Assembly: GCF_900446255.1 (NCBI RefSeq)
Contig: NZ_UIGI01000001.1
Location: forward strand, 3,312,763-3,376,762
Length of the DNA: 64,000 nt
From: Buttiauxella agrestis
Lineage (GTDB): Bacteria > Pseudomonadota > Gammaproteobacteria > Enterobacterales > Enterobacteriaceae
Reading direction: 5' to 3'
Of this stretch, positions 9,334-21,672 are shown piece after piece. Both the position numbers and the translations under genes were made by a program. Under the pieces are notes generated by a model. It searched no databases, had not been told where the DNA came from, and saw nothing but the letters and a program-made list of their open reading frames with translations. Numbering within the stretch: position 1 is the stretch's first letter; each line of letters begins with the position of its first letter.

Positions 9334-11778
9334 TTACGCCTTCTCGACCTGGACGAGGTTACTGTGGGATGGGTTGCCTTTCGCCAGTGGCGATGGTCGC
9401 TGGGTGGTCAGCACGTTAATGCAGCCAGCATGGTCAACTTTATTGGCATCAGGGCTATACCACGCCCCTTCCCCCATCGCGACAACACCGGGGATGATGC
9501 GCGGTGTCACTTTCGCGTTGATATGAACTTCACCACGTCCGTTGAAAATGCGGATCATGTCGCCGTTTTTAATCCCACGCTGTTGGGCGTCAATCGGGTT
9601 GATCCACACTTCCTGGCGGCAGGCGGCCTTCAACACTTCCACGTTGCCGTAGGTTGAGTGAGTACGCGCTTTATAGTGGAAACCGGTCATCTGTAATGGC
9701 CATTTCTCTGCCAAAGGATCGCCGTAGTTTTCAAAGCCAGCGCTGTAAACCGGCAACGGATCGATGACATCCCCTTCGTTAAGTTGCCAGGTCGCGGCAA
9801 TTTCAGCCAGTTGCTCTGAGTAAATTTCGATTTTCCCGGAAGGGGTCGTCAGCGGATTGGCAGCAGGGTCTTCACGGAAAGCTTTATAGGCAACGTGATG
9901 CCCTTCCGGGTCACGTTTCTTGAAGATGCCTTGCTTGCTGAATTCTTCAAAACTCGGGAGTTCTGGAATAGCTTCTTGCGATTGTTTGTACAAATGACGC
10001 ATCCATTCTTCCTGGTTGCGACCTTCGGTAAATTGCTGCTCAACCCCCATTCGTTTGGCGAGCTCGCTGGTCATCTCGTAAATGGTTTTGCACTCAAAGC
10101 GTGGCTTGATGGCCTGGCCTGCAAAAATCACGTAAGCCATGTTGCCGCAAGACGCATCGAGGCAGAAATCCATCTGTTCAGAAGCGGTGCAATCTGGAAG
10201 CAAGATATCCGCATATTTCGCAGAAGAAGTCATGTGGTTGTCGATAACCACAATCATCTCGCATTTTTTGTCATCCTGAAGGATGTCATGGGTGCGGTTA
10301 ATTTCAGAATGCTGGTTAATCAGACAGTTACTGGCGTAGTTCCAGACCATTTTGATCGGCACATCGAGTTTATCTTTACCGCGCACACCATCGCGGGTCG
10401 CGGTCATTTCTGGGCCGCGTTCTATAGCATCCGTCCACAAGAACATCGAAATACTGGTTTGCACCGGGTTTTCCAGGGTCGGCATACGCACAAATGGCAG
10501 GCTGTAAGAACCTTCGCGTGCACCGCTATTACCACCGTTGATCCCCACATTACCCGTCAGGATCGATAACATGGCGATTGCGCGTGAAACCAGCTCGCCG
10601 TTGGAGTGGCGCTGAGGTCCCCATCCCTGGCTGATAAACGCGGGTTTAGCCGTGGCGATTTCACGAGCCAGTTGCACGATGCGCTCAGCAGGAATACCCG
10701 TGATTTTTGCTGCCCACTGCGGGGTTTTCGCTACACCGTCAGCCCCTTCACCGAGGATATAAGCCTTGTAATGGCCATTCGCCGGAGCCGTTTTTGGTAG
10801 CGTTTTTTCGTCATAACCGACGCAGTATTTCTCGAGGAATGGCTGGTCAACGAGGTTTTCAGCGATCATCACCCAAGCGAGGGCGGAGATAAGTGCGGTA
10901 TCTGTACCTGGACGAATTGGAATCCATTCATCTTCACGACCCGCACCGGTATCGGTATAACGCGGGTCAATGATAATCATGCGAGCGTTAGATTTTTCAC
11001 GCGCTTGTTCGAGGTAATAAGTTACCCCGCCGCCACTCATGCGCGTTTCACCCGGGTTATTCCCAAACAACACAACAAGTTTGCTGTTTTCAATATCAGA
11101 CGGGCTATTGCCATCCGCCCAACCGCCGTAGGTATAATTCAGACCAGCAGCAATCTGCGCGGTTGAGTAATCACCATAATGATTTAGATAGCCACCGCAG
11201 CAGTTCATCAGGCGAGCAATAAGCGTGGAACCTGGTGGCCAGGAGCGAGTCATCGTGCCGCCCAACGTCCCTGTGCCGTAGTTCAGATAAATGGCTTCGT
11301 TGCCGTGTTCTTTGATAATGCCTTTCATGCTGTTGGCAATGGTATCGAAGGCTTCATCCCAACTGATTCGCTCAAACTTCCCTTCTCCACGAGCACCCAC
11401 GCGCTTCATCGGATATTTCAGGCGATCGGCGTTATAGACACGTCGACGCATTGAACGACCTCGCAGGCAGGCGCGCACCTGGTGTAGACCTTCATAATCA
11501 TCATCACCGGTGTTGTCGGTCTCGACGTATTTGATTTCGCCATCGACCACATGCATGCGCAATGGGCAGCGGCTGCCACAGTTTACTGTGCAAGCGCTCC
11601 ATACCACATTTTCAGCGGCACTGACCGTATCAGCGGCAGTTTGTGCGAAAGCCAGACGGCTAAAGGGGAGTGTTAATGCGCCGCTCGCAGCTGCAAGCCC
11701 ACCGATAGCCGTGGTTTTCACCAGCTTACGGCGGCTAACTTGTGCGCTTAGAACCGCATTAGAAGTTTTCTCTTTCAT
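9334..11778 (-). CDS. dmsA: DMSO reductase catalytic subunit DmsA
   Basis: DmsA reduces dimethyl sulfoxide and amine N-oxides in the periplasm with a bis-MGD molybdenum cofactor. The 814-aa length equals E. coli DmsA. A twin-arginine signal is seen at residues 15-22 (SRRKLVKT), followed by a hydrophobic stretch. Next comes the Cys segment CTVNCGSRCPLR of the [4Fe-4S] domain and the conserved TMTRSWPPG region that carries the Mo-ligand Ser. It is the first gene of dmsABC, with a leader of about 215 nt below an FNR-like site, so anaerobic control as in E. coli is likely. Confidence 0.97.
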   Translation of the reverse strand: MKEKTSNAVLSAQVSRRKLVKTTAIGGLAAASGALTLPFSRLAFAQTAADTVSAAENVVWSACTVNCGSRCPLRMHVVDGEIKYVETDNTGDDDYEGLHQVRACLRGRSMRRRVYNADRLKYPMKRVGARGEGKFERISWDEAFDTIANSMKGIIKEHGNEAIYLNYGTGTLGGTMTRSWPPGSTLIARLMNCCGGYLNHYGDYSTAQIAAGLNYTYGGWADGNSPSDIENSKLVVLFGNNPGETRMSGGGVTYYLEQAREKSNARMIIIDPRYTDTGAGREDEWIPIRPGTDTALISALAWVMIAENLVDQPFLEKYCVGYDEKTLPKTAPANGHYKAYILGEGADGVAKTPQWAAKITGIPAERIVQLAREIATAKPAFISQGWGPQRHSNGELVSRAIAMLSILTGNVGINGGNSGAREGSYSLPFVRMPTLENPVQTSISMFLWTDAIERGPEMTATRDGVRGKDKLDVPIKMVWNYASNCLINQHSEINRTHDILQDDKKCEMIVVIDNHMTSSAKYADILLPDCTASEQMDFCLDASCGNMAYVIFAGQAIKPRFECKTIYEMTSELAKRMGVEQQFTEGRNQEEWMRHLYKQSQEAIPELPSFEEFSKQGIFKKRDPEGHHVAYKAFREDPAANPLTTPSGKIEIYSEQLAEIAATWQLNEGDVIDPLPVYSAGFENYGDPLAEKWPLQMTGFHYKARTHSTYGNVEVLKAACRQEVWINPIDAQQRGIKNGDMIRIFNGRGEVHINAKVTPRIIPGVVAMGEGAWYSPDANKVDHAGCINVLTTQRPSPLAKGNPSHSNLVQVEKA

Positions 11779-11992
11779 AATGACCCACTTGTTTCGTGCT
11801 CACGTTTGAACAAGCTGGCAGAGGTTACTCAGGGAAATAGGCCCGCGTTTCCGTTGCTCAGCCAAAAAGAGAAAGGAGTGTCTTAATTTATGTCAGTCCC
11901 AGGATTGGCTGTCCGGTCACGTCATGTAACTTCAAACGGCAAAATGATAAGGGAACTGAATGAGTTGTATTTGTCATCATCACTCTCTTTCT

Positions 11993-12040
11993 GGAGGCAA
12001 TGATACTCATATAGGGGTATTTGTTATTGCCTGGTATCAA
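11993..12040 (-). promoter_or_regulatory. FNR-like site and -10 upstream of dmsA
   Basis: On the minus strand TTGATACCAGGCAA (12040-12027) matches the FNR consensus at 8 of 10 positions and resembles the E. coli dmsA site as I recall it. A -10-like TATCAT at 12005-12000 predicts a start near 11993, placing the FNR centre at about -41. The leader of about 215 nt between the start and dmsA shows no gene. Confidence 0.6.
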
Positions 12041-12082
12041 TAAAGGAGGATTATCTGTGGGAATGAGAATAATTACGGCATA

Positions 12083-12110
12083 AAAAAAGCGCCCTTAGGC
12101 GCTTTTTAAG
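12083..12110 (-). terminator. Terminator after serS
   Basis: Minus-strand reading gives AAAAAGCGCC / GGCGCTTTTTTT, a GC stem followed by a T-run, 35 nt past the serS stop. Confidence 0.82.
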
Positions 12111-12143
12111 TATGAAACAGAACTAATGTATTAGCCGCAATGA

Positions 12144-13457
<1,314 letters not shown>

Positions 13458-13530
13458 TTAAATGAAGGGGATAGCGGTCACAGCCTGCAACCGCATTGAT
13501 AGTCTTGCTAACCTTACCGCAACGCCTGAA

Positions 13531-14874
13531 TTATCGGTAGCGTTTTGTCGGGCTATTTTGATCCTGTTCAGCAAGCCAGGCGAGCTTTTCACCAATCTTG
13601 CCCTCAAGACCTCTGTTTGTAGGCTGATAATAGCGTGTTTGTGCCATTTCCTGCGGGAAGTAAACTTCTCCGGAAGCATAAGCATTGGGTTCGTCATGAG
13701 CATAGCGATACTCCTGGCCGTACCCCATTTCTTTCATCAGTTTGGTTGGCGCATTACGAAGATGAACAGGAACGTCGTAATCCGGGCGCTCACGGGCATC
13801 AGCCATTGCTGCCTTGAAAGCTTTGTAAACTGCATTACTTTTTGGCGCGCAAGCAAGATAAACAATAGCTTGTGCAATGGCGCGCTCCCCTTCTGCAGGG
13901 CCAACGCGCGTGAAGCAATCCCAGGCAGCGATAGCGACCTGCATACCACGTGGATCGGCATTGCCGACATCTTCGGACGCAATCGCTAACAAACGCCGGG
14001 CAACATATAAAGGATCGCCGCCCGCCGTAATAATGCGCGCATACCAGTAAAGTGCAGCATCCGGCGAGGAACCGCGCACTGACTTGTGCAGCGCGGAAAT
14101 CAGATCGTAGAAACGGTCGCCTTTGTTATCAAATCGCGCACTGCGTTCGCCTGCAATTTCAGTCAACAGCGCAATCTGTAGCACACGATTTCCACTCACA
14201 TCAATTTCGGCCATATCAGCCATCATTTCCAGCGTGTTCAGTGCGCGGCGAGCGTCACCGTTGACCAGTTGAGCGATAGCCAGACGAGTTTCGTCCGGCA
14301 GGACAATATTCTGCCCGCCGTAGCCGCGAGCCGTGTCATTCATCGCCTGATCGAGAACTTTTTCAATATCTTCAGTGGTCAGCGATTTGAGCAAATAAAC
14401 CCGGGCACGTGAAAGTAAAGCGGAGTTCAACTCGAATGAGGGATTTTCAGTGGTCGCGCCAATAAAGGTTATCGTGCCGTCTTCAATATGCGGTAAGAAA
14501 GCATCTTGCTGGCTTTTGTTAAAGCGATGGACTTCGTCAACAAACAGAATCGTGCGTCGCCCAGCATTACGACTCTGACGCGCGCGCTCAATAGCCTCGC
14601 GGATTTCTTTTACACCAGAGGTAACAGCAGAGATTCGTTCTACATCAGCGTCCGCATAATGCGCAATGACTTCCGCAAGCGTGGTTTTACCTGTGCCTGG
14701 GGGGCCCCATAAAATCATCGAATGGAGATGCCCGGCTTCGATAGCTTTAGGGAGAGGTTTGCCTGGAGCGAGAAGATGCTGCTGGCCGATATACTGCGCG
14801 AGGTTCTCCGGCCGCATACGCGCGGCCAGAGGCTGGAAGGTATTTTCAGAAAAATCGAGCGACAAGTTGCTCAC
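13531..14874 (-). CDS. rarA: Replication-associated recombination protein A
   Basis: RarA (MgsA) is an AAA+ ATPase of the WRNIP1/Mgs1 family that acts at stalled replication forks with SSB. The 447-aa length equals the E. coli protein. Walker [10 protein letters not shown] is near residue 57 and the Walker B region reads [15 protein letters not shown]; a C-terminal tetramerisation domain follows. It begins 8 nt after the lolA stop, so lolA and rarA are very likely one transcript, as in E. coli. Confidence 0.96.
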   Translation of the reverse strand: MSNLSLDFSENTFQPLAARMRPENLAQYIGQQHLLAPGKPLPKAIEAGHLHSMILWGPPGTGKTTLAEVIAHYADADVERISAVTSGVKEIREAIERARQSRNAGRRTILFVDEVHRFNKSQQDAFLPHIEDGTITFIGATTENPSFELNSALLSRARVYLLKSLTTEDIEKVLDQAMNDTARGYGGQNIVLPDETRLAIAQLVNGDARRALNTLEMMADMAEIDVSGNRVLQIALLTEIAGERSARFDNKGDRFYDLISALHKSVRGSSPDAALYWYARIITAGGDPLYVARRLLAIASEDVGNADPRGMQVAIAAWDCFTRVGPAEGERAIAQAIVYLACAPKSNAVYKAFKAAMADARERPDYDVPVHLRNAPTKLMKEMGYGQEYRYAHDEPNAYASGEVYFPQEMAQTRYYQPTNRGLEGKIGEKLAWLAEQDQNSPTKRYR

Positions 14875-14882
14875 TCATACCT

Positions 14883-15494
14883 CTACTTACGTTGGTCGTC
14901 CACCGTCACGCCTTTAGGCGGGGTAAACGTAAACTTGCTCATATCCACCGAGCCATTTTGCTGAGATTTCAACGCATAGCTGCTGCGCTGATCGTCTTGC
15001 TCAATAGCACTGAACTGATGGATGGTTCCATCACGTCCAACGTTAATGGTGAATTGCTTAAGATTACCGGCGCTGGTTTTAGGCGTCAGAATAAAATCAT
15101 CACCGTTTTGCTTGATGTTGTACTGCTGCCAGTCGCTGCTTTGGTTGCGCGCAATCAGCATAAACGGCGTATTCCCGGTCGCATCTTTCAACCAGGTAGC
15201 ACTCACTTGTTCAACAAATGGGTTGTAGAACCACAATGTTTTCCCATCGGAAACCAGGACGCTTTCGTCTGGCTGAGTCATGTGCCAGTTGAATAAGTTT
15301 GGGCGCTTAACCCACAGATCACCCTGACCTTCTTGCACTGCAGCGCCGCCACCGTCGGTGACTTTCTGTGTGAAGCTTGCGTGGAAGCTGCTGACTTTAT
15401 CCAGACGCGTTTTCAGGTCGCCCGCGGCGTCAGCCCAGGCAGCAGTTGCGGTCAGAGCAGTCAATAAAGCACAAGTAATAACGATTTTCTTCAT
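14883..15494 (-). CDS. lolA: Outer-membrane lipoprotein carrier protein LolA
   Basis: LolA is the periplasmic chaperone that takes mature lipoproteins from LolCDE and hands them to LolB at the outer membrane. The 203-aa precursor has a clear signal peptide ([21 protein letters not shown], cleaved before DAAGDL) and then the LolA beta-barrel fold. Length equals the E. coli precursor. It precedes rarA by 8 nt and follows ftsK after 162 nt. Confidence 0.97.
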   Translation of the reverse strand: MKKIVITCALLTALTATAAWADAAGDLKTRLDKVSSFHASFTQKVTDGGGAAVQEGQGDLWVKRPNLFNWHMTQPDESVLVSDGKTLWFYNPFVEQVSATWLKDATGNTPFMLIARNQSSDWQQYNIKQNGDDFILTPKTSAGNLKQFTINVGRDGTIHQFSAIEQDDQRSSYALKSQQNGSVDMSKFTFTPPKGVTVDDQRK

Positions 15495-15617
15495 TACGAT
15501 CCCTTAAATTCATGCGCCACATAGCGACTGCACTGTGGCATTTCTGCTGCCCACTCTAGTCGAGAAATGTTGGGGAGCAACAGAAGAAAAAGCTGATTTT
15601 CCGGTAATTTACCCTTC

Positions 15618-15650
15618 TTTGCATAAAAGCCGCAACTGCGGCTCTGATGC
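15618..15650 (-). terminator. Hairpin after ftsK
   Basis: GCATAAAAGCCGCA and TGCGGCTCTGATGC form a stem with AGCCGCA/TGCGGCT at its core, 7 nt past the ftsK stop and within the ftsK-lolA gap. The minus-strand tail has scattered T rather than a clean run, so termination is only probable. Confidence 0.5.
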
Positions 15651-15656
15651 AAAAAG

Positions 15657-18600
15657 TTACTCAAATGGCGGTGGTGCAAGCACTTCGCGATTCCCGTTGT
15701 GACCTTGCGCACTCACGATCCCCTGCGCTTCCATCTGTTCAACAATACGGGCTGCACGGTTATAGCCAATGCGGAACTGACGCTGAACACCGGAAATAGA
15801 AGCTTTACGTTTTTCAACCACGAAGGAAACGGCCTGATCAAACAGTGGATCAAGCTCTTCGTCGCCATCAAGCCCGCCACCTGCACCGCCTTCACTTTCG
15901 TTATCGGAAGTGATACCCGTGATGTACTGCGGACGACCACGCGCTTTCCAGTCCTGGACCACAGCATGGACTTCCTGGTCCCGAACAAACGCGCCATGAA
16001 CACGTACAGGCAGCGTCGAGTTTGGCCCGGAATAAAGCATGTCACCCATTCCCAGCAGCGACTCAGCGCCAGCCTGATCAAGAATGGTTCGGGAGTCGAT
16101 TTTGCTTGAGACGGTAAACGCCACACGCGTCGGGATATTCGCTTTGATCAACCCTGTAATAACGTCAACGGATGGGCGCTGAGTGGCCAGCACCAGGTGA
16201 ATACCCGCAGCACGCGCTTTTTGCGCCAGGCGGGCAATCAACTCTTCTACTTTCTTACCGACCGTCATCATCAGGTCAGCAAACTCATCGACCAACACAA
16301 CGATATACGGCAGCTTTTCGAGCATTGGATGGGAAACTTCCATGCTGTCGCCTGGTTTCCAGAATGGATCTGGAATTGGACGACCCATGCGTTCAGCTTC
16401 CAGCACACGTTCGTTGTAACCTGCCAGATTTCGAACGCCCAGAGCAGACATCAGTTTGTAGCGGCGTTCCATTTCGTTCACGCTCCAGCGCAATGCATTG
16501 GCCGCATCTTTCATATCCGTTACGACTTCCGTTAACAGATGTGGGATACCTTCATACACTGACAACTCAAGCATTTTCGGGTCGATCATAATAAAGCGCA
16601 CTTCTTCAGGTGTCGCTTTATACAACATACTGAGGATCATGGCGTTCACACCAACAGACTTACCGGACCCGGTGGTACCCGCAACCAGCAAGTGTGGCAT
16701 TTTCGCCAGATCGGCAATCACCGGTTCGCCACCGATATCTTTACCCAGGACGACCGTTAACGGAGAAGCGCTTTCGCGGAACTTAGCGCAGTCGAGAACT
16801 TCGCGTAGGTAAACGGTCTGGCGTTTTTTGTTTGGTAACTCAAGGCCCACATAGGGTTTGCCTGGAATAACTTCAACGACACGCACCGCAACTGTTGATA
16901 ACGAGCGCGCAAGGTCGCGCGACAAGTTAGAAATGCGAGCAGCTTTGACACCTGGCGCTAAATCCAGCTCGAAACGGGTGATAACCGGACCTGGAGAGTA
17001 ATCCACCACATCGGCTTTAATCCGGTAATCGGCAAGACGAGCTTCTACCAGGCGAGCCATTTGCTCTAGCGCGAAGGTGTCAATCGGCTCCACTTCTGCT
17101 GGTGGTGAGGTCAACAAGTCCAGCGATGGCAATGGTGTTGTTGGGCGCTGCCGTGGACGATCGTCCCCATTACGCATCAGGAATGGGTGAATCAAACTTT
17201 CTTGCACCGGAGGTGCTGCAACAGGAGCAGGTGCTGGCGGTTGCTGCTGCACATGCGACTGCGGCGCGGCTTGCCAACTTTGCGGTTGTTGAACAGGGGC
17301 TGGTGCTTCAACCGGACTCGGCGTAAATAACGGCTCACTCGGGCCATCATCAACTAACGTTTTCATTGGCGAGAAATCAAAATCATCCAGTGAGAACGGC
17401 ACATTATTTGGCTGTTGCTGAGTCGGTTGCTGTTGTTCCGCGGAGTAACGCTGTTGCTGCTGCGCTGCAAACTGGCGAGCTAATTCTGCCTGCTCAGCCT
17501 CTGCTTCATCTTGCTGCGTCGCATCGTCTTTATACTCTTCACCATAACGCTGTTGTTGCTGAGCCGCGAACTGGCGAGCGAGTTCCTGCTGTTCCATTTC
17601 CTCGGCATCGTCAGCATAGTCGTCTTCCATATCCATCCCGCCCTGGCGACGCGCTTCTTCTTCAGCCATTCGCTGAGAAGGCAACTTGATGCCATAGGAC
17701 GCAAGCTCACGACGAGTCGGAACGCGCACACGATTTGGACGTGGCAACTGCGGGCCAATCCCCTCTTTGACCTGAGGGCGAGGCGCGTCGCTGGCAATGC
17801 TAAACACCGGGCTAAAGGCTGCCGCGACACCTGCGACTTTTGCAGCATCTTTAACTCCTTGCGGAATTTCCGGCGTTGGCACGATCGGAACTTCCGGCAT
17901 TACGCTGGACATCCCCTGAGGCATAGCCGGTGTTTCAATCCGCGAAGCGTCCGTAGATGTTGTAGATGCAAAAGCGGGTGAGCTGTCATAGCCATAAGGA
18001 TCAGGCTTAGGCTCATTTACCGGCTGATACCAGGCTGCCAGTTGCTCACGTTCACGCGCACGACGCTCTTCGACTTCTTCGAAATGGTACAGTGGCGGGC
18101 GAACAGCGGGTTTGAATTCTTCAACTGGCTCAGGCTGAACAACAGGCTCTGGAGCCTCTGGTTCATAGTAAGCCGGTTCAACAAAAGGTTGCTCCACAGC
18201 CGGTTCTGACCAATGGCTGGTGACTTGCTGCGGATGCTGCTGTGGATTTTGTTGCGCAGAGTATTGCGGATGATATTGATCCGCCGGACGAGGCGCGTCG
18301 TAACTTTCAGGCGCAGGCGCAATCACGGGCTCAGGCGTCACCGTTGTAGGCGCAGGTTCCCAGGCAATCGCGGGATGGTGATCCACTTCTGGTGCCGGAG
18401 CAGCTACTGGTGATACGGTCGCGGTTGGCATAACGGGAGCGGCATAGGCAGGGGTCGCCATTGCAGCGGCGGCAGTTGCCGCAACCGGGGCAACGATAGA
18501 CTGCCCGTGTAATAAGGGATCGTATTCGTCGCTTTCCGGTAGTGTTGCTTTATTCCCTGAGAACAAAACGTCGTCCTCAGGCGGCGTCGCTTTATTTCCC

Positions 18601-19454
18601 GAGAATAAAACGTCATCTTCCGCATCATCCATACGCTTACCAGAAAACAGTGCAGTGTCTGTTTTACGCGCGTTAGGATTGGAGAATTTCTCAGATATAC
18701 GCTGCTTACGTGCCAATGCTCCACGCAAAATACGCGCACGACGAGACTCACGCTTTTCCGTTACTTCTGGAGCGTGTTCTTCGTTATGTTCTTCATCTTC
18801 ATAGTCGTAATCATCGTCATGCCAGGTGTTATCCCGGCGCGTACGGTTGCTGGCAAAAGTCAGTACGCTTAATGTCGCACTGCCAATTTTCTCTGCAATA
18901 CTGACCCAGGACCAGCCGGTAAACAGGGTTAAACCTGCCGCCCAAACGCACAACAACGCAATTGTGCCGCCGCTGCTATTAAGCAAAGGCATCATCGCAG
19001 TGCTGAGCAAACTTCCTATTACGCCACCTGAGGCAAAGTACCAAATATCATCTGCGTTTATCGCCGCCAGGCCACAGGCCGTAAGCACCATGGCCAATAC
19101 ACCAATCAGGCGCAAGGAAACGGCAAAGTAATCAACAAACTCTTCGCTATCACGGTTACGGAAGGTGAACCAACACGCACCGATAATGATTACCGGGATG
19201 GTGTAGGCCATCACGCCAAAGATGAATAGCAGAGTATCAGCCAGCCACGCACCTGGCATTCCACCCAGATTATGGATAGGTTCGTGCCATGCGGTTTGTG
19301 ACCAACTCGGATCGGAAGGATTAAAACTGAGCAACGCCACCATCAAATAGACGGCAAAAATGGCAACAAGAAGCAGTAACGCCTCTAACGCACGACGCCC
19401 GCTGCTGAGTTTCCTCAATGTAACTTCTTTTTCTTCGGTGTATTCCTGGCTCAA
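15657..19454 (-). CDS. ftsK: DNA translocase FtsK
   Basis: FtsK anchors at the division septum through an N-terminal domain with four membrane helices (first about 200 residues), spans a long disordered linker rich in P, Q, A and E, and pumps DNA with a C-terminal RecA-like motor toward dif for XerCD resolution. The motor Walker [11 protein letters not shown] is near residue 925, and the KOPS-reading winged-helix gamma domain forms the last 65 residues or so ([18 protein letters not shown]). At 1265 aa it is somewhat shorter than E. coli FtsK (1329), the difference being in the linker. The linker carries repeated units: [11 protein letters not shown] twice (about residues 275-307) and [14 protein letters not shown] twice (about 620-670). 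It lies between lrp and lolA as in E. coli. Confidence 0.97.
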   Translation of the reverse strand: MSQEYTEEKEVTLRKLSSGRRALEALLLLVAIFAVYLMVALLSFNPSDPSWSQTAWHEPIHNLGGMPGAWLADTLLFIFGVMAYTIPVIIIGACWFTFRNRDSEEFVDYFAVSLRLIGVLAMVLTACGLAAINADDIWYFASGGVIGSLLSTAMMPLLNSSGGTIALLCVWAAGLTLFTGWSWVSIAEKIGSATLSVLTFASNRTRRDNTWHDDDYDYEDEEHNEEHAPEVTEKRESRRARILRGALARKQRISEKFSNPNARKTDTALFSGKRMDDAEDDVLFSGNKATPPEDDVLFSGNKATLPESDEYDPLLHGQSIVAPVAATAAAAMATPAYAAPVMPTATVSPVAAPAPEVDHHPAIAWEPAPTTVTPEPVIAPAPESYDAPRPADQYHPQYSAQQNPQQHPQQVTSHWSEPAVEQPFVEPAYYEPEAPEPVVQPEPVEEFKPAVRPPLYHFEEVEERRAREREQLAAWYQPVNEPKPDPYGYDSSPAFASTTSTDASRIETPAMPQGMSSVMPEVPIVPTPEIPQGVKDAAKVAGVAAAFSPVFSIASDAPRPQVKEGIGPQLPRPNRVRVPTRRELASYGIKLPSQRMAEEEARRQGGMDMEDDYADDAEEMEQQELARQFAAQQQQRYGEEYKDDATQQDEAEAEQAELARQFAAQQQQRYSAEQQQPTQQQPNNVPFSLDDFDFSPMKTLVDDGPSEPLFTPSPVEAPAPVQQPQSWQAAPQSHVQQQPPAPAPVAAPPVQESLIHPFLMRNGDDRPRQRPTTPLPSLDLLTSPPAEVEPIDTFALEQMARLVEARLADYRIKADVVDYSPGPVITRFELDLAPGVKAARISNLSRDLARSLSTVAVRVVEVIPGKPYVGLELPNKKRQTVYLREVLDCAKFRESASPLTVVLGKDIGGEPVIADLAKMPHLLVAGTTGSGKSVGVNAMILSMLYKATPEEVRFIMIDPKMLELSVYEGIPHLLTEVVTDMKDAANALRWSVNEMERRYKLMSALGVRNLAGYNERVLEAERMGRPIPDPFWKPGDSMEVSHPMLEKLPYIVVLVDEFADLMMTVGKKVEELIARLAQKARAAGIHLVLATQRPSVDVITGLIKANIPTRVAFTVSSKIDSRTILDQAGAESLLGMGDMLYSGPNSTLPVRVHGAFVRDQEVHAVVQDWKARGRPQYITGITSDNESEGGAGGGLDGDEELDPLFDQAVSFVVEKRKASISGVQRQFRIGYNRAARIVEQMEAQGIVSAQGHNGNREVLAPPPFE

Positions 19455-19487
19455 GTAAGACTCTCCAGGTCCTTAATAAATATGGAG

Positions 19488-19521
19488 AGCAACAGTGCCG
19501 GGCATTCCCGGCACTGTTGCT
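19488..19521. terminator. Perfect 15-bp stem-loop between lrp and ftsK
   Basis: AGCAACAGTGCCGGG (19488-19502) pairs exactly with CCCGGCACTGTTGCT (19507-19521) around a 4-nt loop, 54 nt past the lrp stop. It is very GC-rich but has no U-run on either strand, so it may slow polymerase or block 3' decay rather than act as a classical terminator. Confidence 0.7.
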
Positions 19522-19575
19522 GTATGAATTACCAGGAGTGTAACCAAAATACGCAGATTTTGCACCTGGCCCGTG

Positions 19576-20070
19576 TTAACGGGTCTTAATAACCAGACGA
19601 TTGCTCTGTTTGACCTCTTCCATCACTACGTACGTACGGGTATCGTTCACACCCGGCAGTCGCAACAAGGTTTCGCCTAGTAATTTGCGGTACGCAGACA
19701 TATCAGGTACACGGGTTTTCAACAGATAGTCGAAATCGCCGGATACCAAATGACATTCTTGAATTTCTTCAAGTTTCTGAACTGCGGCGTTAAATTGCTC
19801 AAACACATCCGGGGCGCCACGATTCAGAGTAATCTCAACAAAAACCAGAAGTGATGCATCCAGATAATGCGGGTTCAACAGAGCGGTGTAGCCCTGAATG
19901 AAACCCTGTCGTTCCAGACGACGCACGCGCTCAAGGCACGGAGTCGGTGAAAGCCCTACTCGCTTCGAAAGCTCGACGTTGGAAATACGTCCGTCCTTCT
20001 GCAGTTCATTCAGAATGTTACGATCGATGCGGTCGAGATCTTTGCCAGGGCGCTTCTTACTATCTACCAT
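19576..20070 (-). CDS. lrp: Leucine-responsive regulatory protein
   Basis: Lrp is a global regulator of amino-acid metabolism, pili and transport that assembles into octamers and hexadecamers and responds to leucine. The 164-aa protein matches E. coli Lrp, with an N-terminal helix-turn-helix (about residues 15-60, NELQKDGRISNVELSKRVGL) and a C-terminal RAM/AsnC domain that binds the effector. The ATG at 20070 begins MVDSKKRPGKDLDRIDRNIL and is preceded by purine-rich AAGGAAGGAAC. It is divergent from trxB; the shared 502-bp gap holds the long lrp leader. Confidence 0.98.
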   Translation of the reverse strand: MVDSKKRPGKDLDRIDRNILNELQKDGRISNVELSKRVGLSPTPCLERVRRLERQGFIQGYTALLNPHYLDASLLVFVEITLNRGAPDVFEQFNAAVQKLEEIQECHLVSGDFDYLLKTRVPDMSAYRKLLGETLLRLPGVNDTRTYVVMEEVKQSNRLVIKTR

Positions 20071-21541
<1,471 letters not shown>

Positions 21542-21575
21542 CTCTTAGCGCCTTCACCGGCAGTTTGAAGATACG

Positions 21576-21606
21576 TAAAGGCGACTGAATAGGTCGCCTT
21601 TCTTTT
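21576..21606 (+). terminator. Terminator after trxB
   Basis: AAAGGCGACT / AGGTCGCCTTT forms a stem with a short loop followed by CTTTTG. Confidence 0.78.
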
Positions 21607-21672
21607 GTCTGCGTTGTAACATTGCCCGCAAATTTTGCCTGATAATTCATTATTTACCTGCACTGGCAACCC

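Noticed and set aside
9895-10569. 224-codon frame antisense to dmsA
   Set aside because: It is covered completely by a well-conserved gene on the other strand and shows no family resemblance.
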